Shown here piece after piece: positions 41,229-49,199 of a DNA stretch of 64,000 nucleotides. This stretch comes from a virus. Position 1 is the first letter of the stretch, and each line of letters starts with the position of its first letter. The translations under genes and the position numbers were made by a program. The stretch is from positions 17,753 through 81,752 of the IMG/VR virus record IMGVR_UViG_3300009551_000007; one strand, 5' to 3'. The notes beneath the pieces are model-generated. The model did no database searches. It had not been told where the DNA came from and saw nothing but the letters and a program-made list of their open reading frames with translations.

Positions 41229-41328
41229 CGTCTCCCTCCCGTATCTGTCGCAGTTTCCAACCGGCCACCAGGCCAATGAGGAACGCGAACAGCATTCCGA
41301 TTGCCACCGTGAGAACCGTGCTAGTCAT
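41206..41328 (-). CDS. tiny membrane protein (40 residues)
   Basis: ATG at 41326-41328 behind GAGGAGTGCCGACG. MTSTVLTVAIGMLFAFLI then GLVAGWKLRQIREGDD: one transmembrane helix with a basic cytoplasmic end. It overlaps the stop of the upstream gene (ATGACTAG) and the MazG start. The strong site and packing support translation. Confidence 0.6.
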   Translation of the reverse strand: MTSTVLTVAIGMLFAFLIGLVAGWKLRQIREGDDGSDQLR

Positions 41329-41521
41329 CGTCGGCACTCCTCACGCTCGTGTCGTCGGCGATCTTTCGGACCGTTACCGTGACGACGTACTGGACGTTGT
41401 AAGAGTCAGTGAGGACACGCGCCAGTGCCGTCTCGATCTGCTCACCGATACGCACGGCGGGCAGATACTCCTCGTCTGCGGTGACGAACGTCTTATCCAT
41501 CAGCACATCGTTCGGACTCAT
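41321..41521 (-). CDS. small protein, unknown
   Basis: 66 residues (MSPNDVLMDKTFVTADEEYL...) behind GGAGGGAACT, within a copy of the recurrent motif (41521-41540). Helix-strand pattern (VRIGEQIETALARVLTDSY, QYVVTVTVRKI). Ends in TAG. No recognised domain. Confidence 0.6.
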   Translation of the reverse strand: MSPNDVLMDKTFVTADEEYLPAVRIGEQIETALARVLTDSYNVQYVVTVTVRKIADDTSVRSADDD

Positions 41522-41538
41522 AGTTCCCTCCAGAGAGT

Positions 41539-42195
41539 TTAGGCACGCACTCGTGCCGTGAGTAGGTTGACGACTAGTTCCGGTAACTGGCGGGCGGAAG
41601 CGCGGCGGCACCATACGCCCGCTTCGGTCAATTTTACCCGCGCCCGCTCTATCGTATTGACCCGCTTAGTTGTATTCAAGTGGTTGAGTTCCTTTTCGTT
41701 TCCGGCTTCCTGTCGCCGCGCCTTGATCTGATCGAGACACTTATCGACTGGCGTGTTGAGGAAGAAGCAGCGGACGTCGGACATTTGGAGTGTCCATTTT
41801 GTGTCCTCTGAGAGGAGTAGCCCCTCGGTTAGTACGACTCCCGCACCGCCGATTATGCGGCGGCATGTACAACCCTTCACGTCGCCGGCGTCAATCACGT
41901 CGTACACGGCGCGTGCCGAACCAATGTTGTCGCACCCGCCGCAGACCGCTTCGTAATGGCCGAGCACTATGATTCTAGGCGGGAAAATCGGTAGCCTGGA
42001 GTTACCTAGTTCCATGTCGTACTCGCGGAGGTAGTAGCCGAGTGGCTTCTTGCGCCCCTCGAACTCGACCAGCTTGCCGTTATCGACGCCGGCGTCAACG
42101 TAGAAGGGCACCCAATCGCTGCCGAGGAGTGACATTATGGACCTCATAGCCCAGGTCTTGCCTGATCCTGAGGTGCCGCGAATTTGCACGATCAT
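41539..42195 (-). CDS. P-loop kinase, probable 5-hydroxymethyl-dU DNA kinase
   Basis: 218 residues; GGAGGGGCTA precedes the ATG, which overlaps the upstream TAA. VQIRGTSGSGKTWAMRSI is the Walker A loop. PRIIVLGHYEAVCGGCDN, VVLTEGLLLSED and RCFFLNTPVDKCLDQIKARR follow the nucleotide-kinase layout of the phage 5-hmdU DNA kinase group. In ViI and M6 such kinases pyrophosphorylate 5-hmdU in DNA before amino acid transfer. The neighbourhood makes this more likely than a nucleotide kinase. Confidence 0.75.
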   Translation of the reverse strand: MIVQIRGTSGSGKTWAMRSIMSLLGSDWVPFYVDAGVDNGKLVEFEGRKKPLGYYLREYDMELGNSRLPIFPPRIIVLGHYEAVCGGCDNIGSARAVYDVIDAGDVKGCTCRRIIGGAGVVLTEGLLLSEDTKWTLQMSDVRCFFLNTPVDKCLDQIKARRQEAGNEKELNHLNTTKRVNTIERARVKLTEAGVWCRRASARQLPELVVNLLTARVRA

Positions 42196-42875
42196 TAGCC
42201 CCTCCGAATGGTTCTCAGTTCGAGGTCGAGGCCGGCGATGGCCCGCCTCAAGTTTTCCTCGGTCAGTAAGCAGTTCAGTTCGCGGTACACGCCGCCCCTC
42301 GCGCCCGGCACCGGAACGAGTTTATCGGCCCACTCCATGCGGCGGTAATCGCCCTTCCAGACGTTCCCCGACGACGTTTCATCCGTGACGCCCTGCTCGC
42401 TCGCCTGACCGTGAAACACGACCACGATGTCGACGTCGCTCGACAGACCCGTTGCCGCCCAGTTGGTCGCTCGCGGATGCTTGATCTTCGGCGCGCGGAC
42501 CAGTAGGCACCGGAGAAGGTACTCACCGAGCGTCACCGTCGCGAGGGTCTCACTCGCGTTGATATTCTCGTACCCCAATTCGGTCTTGGCTTTCGGCAGC
42601 GCCTTGGCGACTTCGGCGGCGAACATGAGGAAGACGTCGTTGCTCACTTTGGTCTCGTCCTTAGACCCGTCTCGCATGCGGCGGTACACTTCGACCTTGT
42701 CGACGCCGGCGTTATTGTAGAACACGGCCACTGCCTGGATATGCGCTTCGGAGAGGAGGCTACCGACGCCGGCGGGGACGGCAGCAGCAGACACAGGGCC
42801 TGCTATGTGAAAGTAAGCGCGGACCGGGTCGGGGTTCGTCCCCTCAGTGACATGTATTAGGTTCGGTTCGGACAT
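42195..42875 (-). CDS. unknown protein in hypermodification operon
   Basis: 226 residues behind AGGAGTCTAACA. Contains GLSSDVDIVVVFHGQ, which resembles a nucleotidyltransferase-like strand with spaced Asp residues, and a helical N-terminal half. The evidence is too thin for a name. It is translationally coupled to the kinase gene (TAATG), so a role in the same pathway is likely. Confidence 0.5.
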   Translation of the reverse strand: MSEPNLIHVTEGTNPDPVRAYFHIAGPVSAAAVPAGVGSLLSEAHIQAVAVFYNNAGVDKVEVYRRMRDGSKDETKVSNDVFLMFAAEVAKALPKAKTELGYENINASETLATVTLGEYLLRCLLVRAPKIKHPRATNWAATGLSSDVDIVVVFHGQASEQGVTDETSSGNVWKGDYRRMEWADKLVPVPGARGGVYRELNCLLTEENLRRAIAGLDLELRTIRRG

Positions 42876-42877
42876 TG

Positions 42878-43735
42878 TTAGACTCCTGGGTAACGGGATT
42901 TGGGCTTACCTTCGCTGTGGAGTGCGCGTTCGTACTTGTCGAACTCGCATAGACAGTTCTGGTAGTCGTGGGCTTCGAGGCGCGAACTAATTGATTCGGG
43001 GAGCACTGAGCGTAACTGTTCGATGAGTTCGCGGAGGCGTTCCACGAAATAGTCCTGATGGAAACCGGATTTTACCGGCAGTCCGAGGACGCGGTTCATT
43101 CCACGCGCACTGCCCGGCCCGACCGGTGCCCACCTGTTGTAATCGGACCAGTAACCGTCCTTTGCCCAGCGGAGGTCCGCGACGACTTGCCCGGCCATGA
43201 ACGAACCGAACCCGTACCGGCATACGAGCGCTTCGTGGGCGGCTTGCATGGTGGACCCGTCGATGACCGGTGGGTCGGACAGGAGGTGTTCGAGGTAATA
43301 GTCGAACACGGAAGCGATCTTATCCTGACCGTCGTTACCTCGCACCATGTATGCACCGTTGAATATCGTTACCCCTTGCCGTTTTACCGCGCGGAGGAGA
43401 GCGACTATGTCGTCAACTTGGGGGCCGCGAGAGTCGAATACGAGTTGGGTTATTCGGTCGAGGGACGACGGGAGGTTAATGAACCGCGCGACCGCCGCCG
43501 CGTACACGATACTGGGATGATCGAAATGGGGTTCGTACCAGTTGTTCCATAGCCAGACGCTCACGGCGTCGTCCATACGCCGGACGTTGCAGAAGCGGTA
43601 CTGCTGTAGTATCTCGTCGTCGGTCCAGGGCTTAGCTTCGCCCGCCATACGCTTCAAACGGACCGATTCCCGTTCGCGAATCCAGTATGCGAGACGGGCG
43701 AACGGGGACAGCTTACGGACGTCTTCGGTATTCAT
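42878..43735 (-). CDS. DNA base hypermodification protein (aGPT-PPlase / 5-hmdU kinase helical-domain family)
   Basis: 285 residues from MNTEDVRKLSPF behind GAGGAAAAT. YWIRERESVRLKRMAGEAKPWTDDEILQQYRFCNVRRMDD is the diagnostic start of this hypermodification family; HFDHPSIVYAAAVARFINLP, GAYMVRG, YGFGSFMAGQVVADL and HDYQNCLCEFDKYER complete the pattern. I cannot separate the pyrophosphorylase clade from the kinase-associated helical clade by eye. It is a second such gene besides 37342-38331. Confidence 0.8.
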   Translation of the reverse strand: MNTEDVRKLSPFARLAYWIRERESVRLKRMAGEAKPWTDDEILQQYRFCNVRRMDDAVSVWLWNNWYEPHFDHPSIVYAAAVARFINLPSSLDRITQLVFDSRGPQVDDIVALLRAVKRQGVTIFNGAYMVRGNDGQDKIASVFDYYLEHLLSDPPVIDGSTMQAAHEALVCRYGFGSFMAGQVVADLRWAKDGYWSDYNRWAPVGPGSARGMNRVLGLPVKSGFHQDYFVERLRELIEQLRSVLPESISSRLEAHDYQNCLCEFDKYERALHSEGKPKSRYPGV

Positions 43736-43742
43736 ATTTTCC

Positions 43743-44082
43743 TCATAGGGTAAAAGCCTTGCACTGGTCATAATCCCAGTCCTCGACTAGGGCCTGGAAC
43801 CGGATGTGCGGGGGTAGGTCTTGAAACTTTAGGGCTATGGAGAGCCGCTCAATAGCACCGGCAACAGCCCTTGCAGCCCCACATGGCCGGCGGACACTGT
43901 TTCCCGCACCCCGGCCAGTGACAGTGGTGGCTACGGGTTTGCCCCTGGTTCTTTACCCAGTTTACCTTCACTTGCTTCGGGAGGGTAGCTACCTGAGCTT
44001 CCTTCTCCCGCCGCGCCCTGATCGCTTCCGCTCGCGCCCTCATGAGTCGTCTTTGATACACTATCGCCGGTATCGGTGGCAT
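43743..44082 (-). pseudogene. zinc-finger protein, possibly frameshifted
   Basis: The ORF 43849-44082 encodes 77 residues with HHCHWPGCGKQCPPAMWGC, a motif known from phage zinc proteins that normally continues past WGC. Here it stops soon after (KGCCRCY). One base further on, a long frame without a good start reads AVAGAIERLSIALKF and DLPPHIRFQALVEDW up to TGA at 43743-43745, just before the next gene. A one-base indel would join them. Confidence 0.45.
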
Positions 44083-44707
44083 GTGAGTGCTCCTTGTCGT
44101 AGGCCGTGATTAGCCCACCCTCACGCGAGTAGGCACACTTCTCGAAATGCTTATCCATCACAGCCTTATAGCCCACGTTCCCTTCCGCTTCGTGCGCGGT
44201 CACGCCTTCATCCCAGTCCTTACGGTTCGTAATCATACCGGGCGAACGACAGACCGGGCATGTCGGTATCCCCGGTCCGGCGTAGCCGAGCTTCGACCAG
44301 TCATCGGTCCAGTACGTGCACATTGCCGAGTACCAGACCGCACGGAGTGGGTCGTCCGGGCCGCACTTCGTCCCCGATTGAGTGAGACATTTCTTCCCGA
44401 CGCCGACGGACGATTCATCGGTCACGGGTGCCGTAGAGACGCCGGCTAACGAGTCGATCTCCTCTTTCGTATTGACTAGTACGGTAATGGGGACGTTAAT
44501 ATGGCCCGTGACCTCGACGGCGAAGTTGCGGGCCAGCTGGAGGACGAACGCCGCCTTCATCACCGACATGCTCTTCCCGTTCACCGCGACGACGTTGGCA
44601 ATGCTCGTGCGCTTATCGACGACGTTGGCGACGACGAGGTAGGAGCCGTTGCGGAACGAGAACACGTCCCCGCAAACCAGGTTCTCGACTAGTGTAGTTG
44701 ATTTCAT
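43931..44707 (-). CDS. unknown phage protein with Cys cluster
   Basis: 258 residues. N-terminal beta region (LVCGDVFSFRNGSYLVVANVV), then CTYWTDDWSKLGY and GIPTCPVCRSPGM, which I know as a recurring phage block of unknown function. The end is a Ser/Gly/Glu-rich tail. It overlaps both the small membrane gene before it and the zinc-finger gene after it in other frames, which is unusual even here. Confidence 0.6.
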   Translation of the reverse strand: MKSTTLVENLVCGDVFSFRNGSYLVVANVVDKRTSIANVVAVNGKSMSVMKAAFVLQLARNFAVEVTGHINVPITVLVNTKEEIDSLAGVSTAPVTDESSVGVGKKCLTQSGTKCGPDDPLRAVWYSAMCTYWTDDWSKLGYAGPGIPTCPVCRSPGMITNRKDWDEGVTAHEAEGNVGYKAVMDKHFEKCAYSREGGLITAYDKEHSHATDTGDSVSKTTHEGASGSDQGAAGEGSSGSYPPEASEGKLGKEPGANP

Positions 44708-44798
44708 CTGTGTCCCTTTCGAGTTTGAAAATGAGCCACGCCCCGATCAAGCCTATGAAGGGGGTCGAGATCAGGGCCAGTACGCTGTAGCCGTCCAT
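44613..44798 (-). CDS. small membrane protein overlapping the next gene
   Basis: 61 residues behind GGAGACCGCT. MDGYSVLALISTPFIGLIGAWLIF gives one transmembrane helix followed by KLERDTDEIN. The last 30 residues overlap the following gene in another frame and look like shadow sequence, but no earlier stop is present. Confidence 0.5.
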   Translation of the reverse strand: MDGYSVLALISTPFIGLIGAWLIFKLERDTDEINYTSREPGLRGRVLVPQRLLPRRRQRRR

Positions 44799-44811
44799 AG
44801 CGGTCTCCGTG

Positions 44812-47034
44812 CTAGAGGGTCACGCCTTCACTCCAGCTCACCTCATTAAACTCAACACCTACCGGCGTGGGGATACCGAACCCCTCACCGCCCTTCTCCA
44901 TGAGGCGTTGGAGTACCCGTATCCTACCGAGGTTCGAGTGTTTCGGGTTCGTCTTCGGGTGGGCACGTTTCGGGAAGTCGAAAACGATTTCGTCGTGGAC
45001 CTGAATGGCCATGAAGTAACCGTCGTGTGCGAGGTTGCCGCCCCGCGCCAGTACCTGTCTGTTCCACTCGTCGAGCTGTTCCTGGCACCTCACCATGGCG
45101 CGGGCGGTCCACCACATAGCCGACCCTTGAATATGATAGTTTAGCGGGACGGTTTCGAGGATATAGCCCCTCTCCGTTCGCGTACACATGATCGGATAGC
45201 CGCGCGCCGGGTCAACCGACTTGTCGGGAATCGTCTCCACGTACCCGTACTTGTTGGCGAACCGTATGCACTTCTGGTTGAGTGCCTCCAGTTTCGAGAA
45301 CCGCTGTTTTAGGAGGCGGTGGCTGTATTGCTTATGGAACGCGCGGTCTGCCGTCCCCCATCCGTCAACCTTCTCTACTGCGCCGTACTGGACCGCGAAC
45401 CCGCCGTTTTTACACCACTGGTAGTAGCTCGCGCCGTACTTCTTCTTGCAGTACGGACCTGCTTTATCGAGACCCACTTCCGCCACCGCCGCGTCCCATA
45501 TGTCGGGGTAGACGGTATGGAACCGTAGCAAGTGGTTGGAGCCGTAGTACGGCGGTGATTCCGAGTTCTCGAATATCTCGATCAGTTCCTCTTGCAAACT
45601 CTCATATGCCGGTAGTCGGTCCTCGATGCCCTTCGCGTCGAGTGAGTACCATTCGCGACCCGGCCCAGGGCCGAAGCCCTTGCGGAGATTGAACGATTCC
45701 TTCTTCGAGACGTTCTGCACGTTCGGGTACTTACAGCCGGCGCGGAGGGTGTCGGTGCCGGTCTGACGGTAGTCCGGGCATAGCGTGTACCACTCGCCCT
45801 CCGTCATTAGCCCCATAACGTCTTGTTCCATGGGTATCCAGAACCGCTTATAGCCCTCCATGTAGATTATCGCAGTGTCCCGACTCCGTTTCTCCTCAAG
45901 TTTACATATGAACGTCCGCTCCTTGGACGTGATCGGGAGCGTCAGTTTGTAGTGGGGTATAGCCACCTTGGCGTCGAGACTCGGCGCGTTGGTCTTGGAT
46001 TTCGGGTTGCGGACGTGCTCCAGCTTCATCTTGTCGAAGCACAGTTCTCGGAGCGAGTTATTGACCCCGCTCTTAGGGAGCACCAAGTCATGACCGAACG
46101 ACTTGGCTATCGACACACTGACGCGAGCCGCCCGTTCCGATTCTTCGCGGTACTCCGTCGTCAGTTCGTCGAGACGGAGGCGATTGACGGTCACGCCCCG
46201 GTCCTCCATGCGGTAGAAGATCGCCGGTAGCCTCATCCGTTCGGCGAAGATCGCACCGAGGTTCCGCTGTTCGATGATCTTCCGCTGTTCTTTCCATAGC
46301 GGAATCTCTATGCCGGAGTCGGCGTTACCGTAATCGCGCAGAACCGTCCACCATGGATGCCCTACCGGCAGTTTCCGCTTTAGCGCTAGCGTATACGGCA
46401 TTTCGGCTTCGGACATCATAGCGGGCAAATTAAGTGTTTTGGCGACAGCCCTCGGTAACCAGTAGTCGGCACGCCAGAACTCCTTGTCGTTGGAAGGGTT
46501 CATGGGGTGGTCTTCGGTGTTTATGTTCCAGTTCCCGTACTTCGCAACGAAGTCCTTAGTGCGCACGAGCCGCCGCGCCTCCTTCACGGCGTTCTCCAGC
46601 GCCTTTTCGAGGGGCTGTATATTGACTTGAAGGTACAGCTGAGCGCAGTCGGTCAGGTTCCGGGGCTTGTTCGAGTAGATGAGGTGGGCACCCACTTGGG
46701 TGTCTATAACGTGCCTCCAGACCTCGTAAACGTCCCAGTGCTCCCACATACCAATCGAAGCTAGTGCGAAGATGTCGAACTTGGCGTTGTGTAGGATCAG
46801 ACCGGCGTCCGGGTCAACACTCACGTCGCCTATGGGCCCGTTCGGGCCACTGGCAAACAGTAGCTCACCGATCTCGCGGACGTCGCCCGGCGGAATTAAC
46901 GGCATCCGCGTCAACGGGTCCACATCCCATTCCCAGTAGCGGAGCGTACCGTCACCTTCGCAAGTAGTGACGAAAAAGGGCCGCGTCCCATGGTCGAAAT
47001 CTAGACCGGTCGTTTCAGTGTCGAGGGATATCAT
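44812..47034 (-). CDS. family A DNA polymerase with 3'-5' exonuclease
   Basis: 740 residues from MISLDTETTGLDF. Exo I (SLDTETTG) and exo II (LILHNAKFDIF) form the proofreading domain. The polymerase domain has motif A-like EWYSLDAKGIEDR, a motif B region KNGGFAVQYGA and motif C AIQVHDEIVF. Motif A differs from the usual DYSQIELR (DAKGIEDR), keeping Asp, Glu and Arg. This is the replicative polymerase candidate. The site before ATG 47034 is weak and lies in the recurrent motif; it ends in TAG. Confidence 0.85.
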   Translation of the reverse strand: MISLDTETTGLDFDHGTRPFFVTTCEGDGTLRYWEWDVDPLTRMPLIPPGDVREIGELLFASGPNGPIGDVSVDPDAGLILHNAKFDIFALASIGMWEHWDVYEVWRHVIDTQVGAHLIYSNKPRNLTDCAQLYLQVNIQPLEKALENAVKEARRLVRTKDFVAKYGNWNINTEDHPMNPSNDKEFWRADYWLPRAVAKTLNLPAMMSEAEMPYTLALKRKLPVGHPWWTVLRDYGNADSGIEIPLWKEQRKIIEQRNLGAIFAERMRLPAIFYRMEDRGVTVNRLRLDELTTEYREESERAARVSVSIAKSFGHDLVLPKSGVNNSLRELCFDKMKLEHVRNPKSKTNAPSLDAKVAIPHYKLTLPITSKERTFICKLEEKRSRDTAIIYMEGYKRFWIPMEQDVMGLMTEGEWYTLCPDYRQTGTDTLRAGCKYPNVQNVSKKESFNLRKGFGPGPGREWYSLDAKGIEDRLPAYESLQEELIEIFENSESPPYYGSNHLLRFHTVYPDIWDAAVAEVGLDKAGPYCKKKYGASYYQWCKNGGFAVQYGAVEKVDGWGTADRAFHKQYSHRLLKQRFSKLEALNQKCIRFANKYGYVETIPDKSVDPARGYPIMCTRTERGYILETVPLNYHIQGSAMWWTARAMVRCQEQLDEWNRQVLARGGNLAHDGYFMAIQVHDEIVFDFPKRAHPKTNPKHSNLGRIRVLQRLMEKGGEGFGIPTPVGVEFNEVSWSEGVTL

Positions 47035-47042
47035 AGGACGGA

Positions 47043-47060
47043 TTCTCTGGGAGAAACTAG
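47043..47060 (+). repeat. copy of recurrent TCTCTGGGAGAAACTAG motif (best match)
   Basis: TTCTCTGGGAGAAACTAG on the plus strand, 9 bases upstream of the DNA polymerase ATG in the minus-strand sense. TCTC/GAGA can pair as a 4-bp hairpin around TGG. Confidence 0.65.
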
Positions 47061-47069
47061 TACCAGAAG

Positions 47070-47213
47070 CTAGTCGAGGGGGTTGCCGAGGAAGTATACG
47101 GCGTCCGTGCCGTGCTCGCGGAGTTATTCGAGTCGTCGGCACGGCGGCGCGTCACTACGGGTGATAAAGACGTAGTAACGGCGAATGGGCCGTGCCCGCT
47201 TAGCGGTCGTCAT
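47070..47213 (-). pseudogene. small gene with in-frame TAA
   Basis: ATG at 47211-47213 overlaps the upstream gene end. The frame reads MTTAKRARPIRRYYVFITRS, then DAPPCRRLE, stop TAA (47124-47126), then LREHGTDAVYFLGNPLD before TAG. Both halves look like one small protein, since a single base change (TAA from GAA) would join RRLE-E-LREHG. It fills most of a gap of 165 bases. Confidence 0.4.
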
Positions 47214-47595
47214 CAGGCGCTAACTCTTCAGCCAACTTCGCTATGTCGGCCACGAGCGCGTCGGTCGGGCCTTCTACGTAGAGCCGGTTGCGGAGTTTCG
47301 ACACTTTCGATTGTACATTTTTCTTCTCGCGGCGTTCGACGCGGTAGTATTCATGCTCCGCTTCCTCCTTTTCCGCGAACACCTTCAGATACTCCTTGTT
47401 CGTCTTACAGAACGCCTCGAACGCCGCCTTGGCCCTCTCGTGCCGGTGCTTGGCTACGATCTGTACTTCTGTGTTGGCTGACGACAGGCTATTGAGTGCC
47501 TTGTGTAGGTCGCTCTTCCGCCTCTCGGTCTGTTGGATTTGGGTTTGCGTCATTAGCGGCTTGTCGCCTGGTGTCGGGTCGGGTTTCTTTGCCAT
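47200..47595 (-). CDS. coiled-coil protein, unknown
   Basis: 131 residues, mostly one long charged coiled coil (QTERRKSDLHKALNSL ... KKNVQSKVSKLRNRLY) and a short C-terminal helix. It lies upstream of DNA polymerase in the operon. A structural or adaptor role is possible. Not recognised. Confidence 0.6.
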   Translation of the reverse strand: MAKKPDPTPGDKPLMTQTQIQQTERRKSDLHKALNSLSSANTEVQIVAKHRHERAKAAFEAFCKTNKEYLKVFAEKEEAEHEYYRVERREKKNVQSKVSKLRNRLYVEGPTDALVADIAKLAEELAPDDDR

Positions 47596-47698
47596 CTGTT
47601 CTGCCCTTCATTAAACATGGGAGGCACGGACGACCGGAGGAACTGACCCCCGAACCGCCACATGCGATACATTTCGGGCGGTGGACTGGCTTAGGCAT
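47489..47698 (-). CDS. small zinc-knuckle protein with MPKPVH start
   Basis: 69 residues. MPKPVHRPKCIACGGSG and RPCLPCLMKGR give a CxxC...CxxC knuckle. It shares the MPKPVH start with the two methyltransferases. Its ATG overlaps the stop of the upstream gene. The last third overlaps the coiled-coil gene in another frame, so the true functional part is the N-terminal knuckle. Confidence 0.5.
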   Translation of the reverse strand: MPKPVHRPKCIACGGSGVSSSGRPCLPCLMKGRTDGKETRPDTRRQAANDANPNPTDREAEERPTQGTQ

Positions 47699-49010
47699 TT
47701 TGATGCGCCGTAATCAGTGCGAGGACTGCCGCGATGACGTCGGGCAGAATTTGTTGAGGCGTCTTCCCGGCTATCAGGTCCGAAATCACGACCGGCAGTA
47801 CCGTCGTGAAGATCAGCGCGAACAGTCCGGTCGTGATTGGCCCGCCTAACTTGGCCTTCACCGAGGGATGATCGAGGGCGTCGCGGATGATCGCTATTGC
47901 CTTGGCGAGCCGCCCGCCGCCGAGTTCGGCCTTGCCCGCCTGGTTCGTCACGGTGACTTGCTGAGGTGCGACCGTTAGCGCCGGAATGTCGACTGACCCG
48001 ATGCGCCCGCCGAACGGCCCATGCACCACCAAGCCCTTGATCGGTGTCGTCGTGCCGCCGGATGTAGTGCCGTGGAACGTGAGTGGCGCGGGCGGTGGTG
48101 GGGGACTTGGCGGAGACGGAGGGGAGGGTGGCGACGGCGGCGAAGGCGGGCTGGGAGGTGGAGGTGAGGGCGGCGACACGCCGGGAAACATTGCGACTAC
48201 CGCAGCCACCTTGGTCGCGTTCCCACCCATCGCGACCCATTTCGACGCCTGAACACTCACGTGCCGGCCCTTGGCGTCCAGACCCGTTGCCTTGTCGAAC
48301 TGCTGCCGAGAGAACGCCACGAACGTCTCCGGCTCGACGCTGGCGACGAACTTCGGGCCGACCGTGCACTTGTCCCCCCAAGTTATCAACTGGTAGTTAC
48401 CGCTCGCGTCCACGTCGGCGAGGGGCGTGTAGTGCCCGTTCTGGTCGTCCGGTGTCATGGCGCTGAGCCACTTCGTACCGGGTTCCCACGTGTCGAGGAA
48501 GGCGTCGGGCACGCTCCACGCCATCATTACGGCGAAGAACTGATCAATGGCGTACTGGGCGAGTGGAACATTGGTTACGTCGATGTCGAGGTGATCATCG
48601 ACGACGTAAGCCGGGTTACCCATGAGACCGCCGCCGCCGGTAGTCCACATGCCGCCCGTTCCGACAAGCATGTCCTCGTCGGTGCCGTTGTCGCCGCCCG
48701 AATACCTCTCGTACTGACTGTCGAGGGCGTTGACGTTCGGGGTGATCTGGGAACCCTTGCCCTGACGCCACGCCCAAATGACGTCAACGTGATCGCACAT
48801 GGCCGGTCCGCATATGCCGAGGCGGTCGTTGTCGTCCATATTGAATACGGGCGCGTGATCGCCGAGACTACTGACGGGCAGTGTCGTCACCGGGACAGCA
48901 CCCGCGACCGGGGCGAACGACGCAATGGCGGTCTTCCGCCGCATACGTTCACGGGGATGAAACACGACGTCGTGGCCGCGCTTCTTCAGTTTCTTTACAA
49001 CTCGTTCCAT
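47691..49010 (-). CDS. papain-like domain with Ser/Pro linker and membrane tail
   Basis: 439 residues behind TAGGAGACCGT. DRLGICGPAMCDHVD (Cys near residue 68), GHYTPLADVDASGNYQLITWGDK (His, and a WG segment in place of the usual NSWG) suggest a C1-like cysteine peptidase fold of about 280 residues. A strict SPPSPP-type linker follows, and TGLFALIFTTVLPVVISDLIAG near the end is a probable transmembrane helix. An anchored peptidase in lysis or exclusion is conceivable; the final triad residue is uncertain. Confidence 0.6.
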   Translation of the reverse strand: MERVVKKLKKRGHDVVFHPRERMRRKTAIASFAPVAGAVPVTTLPVSSLGDHAPVFNMDDNDRLGICGPAMCDHVDVIWAWRQGKGSQITPNVNALDSQYERYSGGDNGTDEDMLVGTGGMWTTGGGGLMGNPAYVVDDHLDIDVTNVPLAQYAIDQFFAVMMAWSVPDAFLDTWEPGTKWLSAMTPDDQNGHYTPLADVDASGNYQLITWGDKCTVGPKFVASVEPETFVAFSRQQFDKATGLDAKGRHVSVQASKWVAMGGNATKVAAVVAMFPGVSPPSPPPPSPPSPPSPPSPPSPPSPPPPPAPLTFHGTTSGGTTTPIKGLVVHGPFGGRIGSVDIPALTVAPQQVTVTNQAGKAELGGGRLAKAIAIIRDALDHPSVKAKLGGPITTGLFALIFTTVLPVVISDLIAGKTPQQILPDVIAAVLALITAHQNA

Positions 49011-49043
49011 ACGGTCTCCTAATTGGCATGGGTAAGGCGCGAC

Positions 49044-49196
49044 GCCTGAGAGCCTTCAAGGGTCTTACTTCACGGGACGATTCCCGCATAGCTTGTCGGG
49101 TGCGGTCAAGCGGCCCTGCTAATCTGCCCGTTCCGTTGTTACTCAGGGGACACGGAACACGTCCCGGCGAGCGTCACCGTACTCGCCCTCTCAGGC
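49044..49196 (-). ncRNA. structured RNA module 1 (multi-hairpin, 153 nt)
   Basis: A 9-bp closing stem (GCCTGAGAG 49044-49052 with CTCTCAGGC 49188-49196) encloses four hairpins: 49073-49086 (CGGGA/TCCCG), 49091-49111 (GCTTG/CAAGC), 49130-49158 (GTTCCGT/ACGGAAC) and 49166-49187 (GGCGAG/CTCGCC). It lies four bases from the tRNA. No open reading frame is present. Identity unknown; minus strand is inferred from the array. Confidence 0.6.
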
Positions 49197-49199
49197 TAG

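Noticed and set aside
48100-48180. CRISPR-like repeat
   Set aside because: The periodic sequence encodes SPP repeats with short, irregular periods and no spacers. No CRISPR array is present in the window.
48083-48466. Plus-strand frame with Gly/Arg-rich product opposite the SPP linker
   Set aside because: It is the antisense shadow of the repeated linker codons; no ribosome-binding site and no neighbours on that strand.
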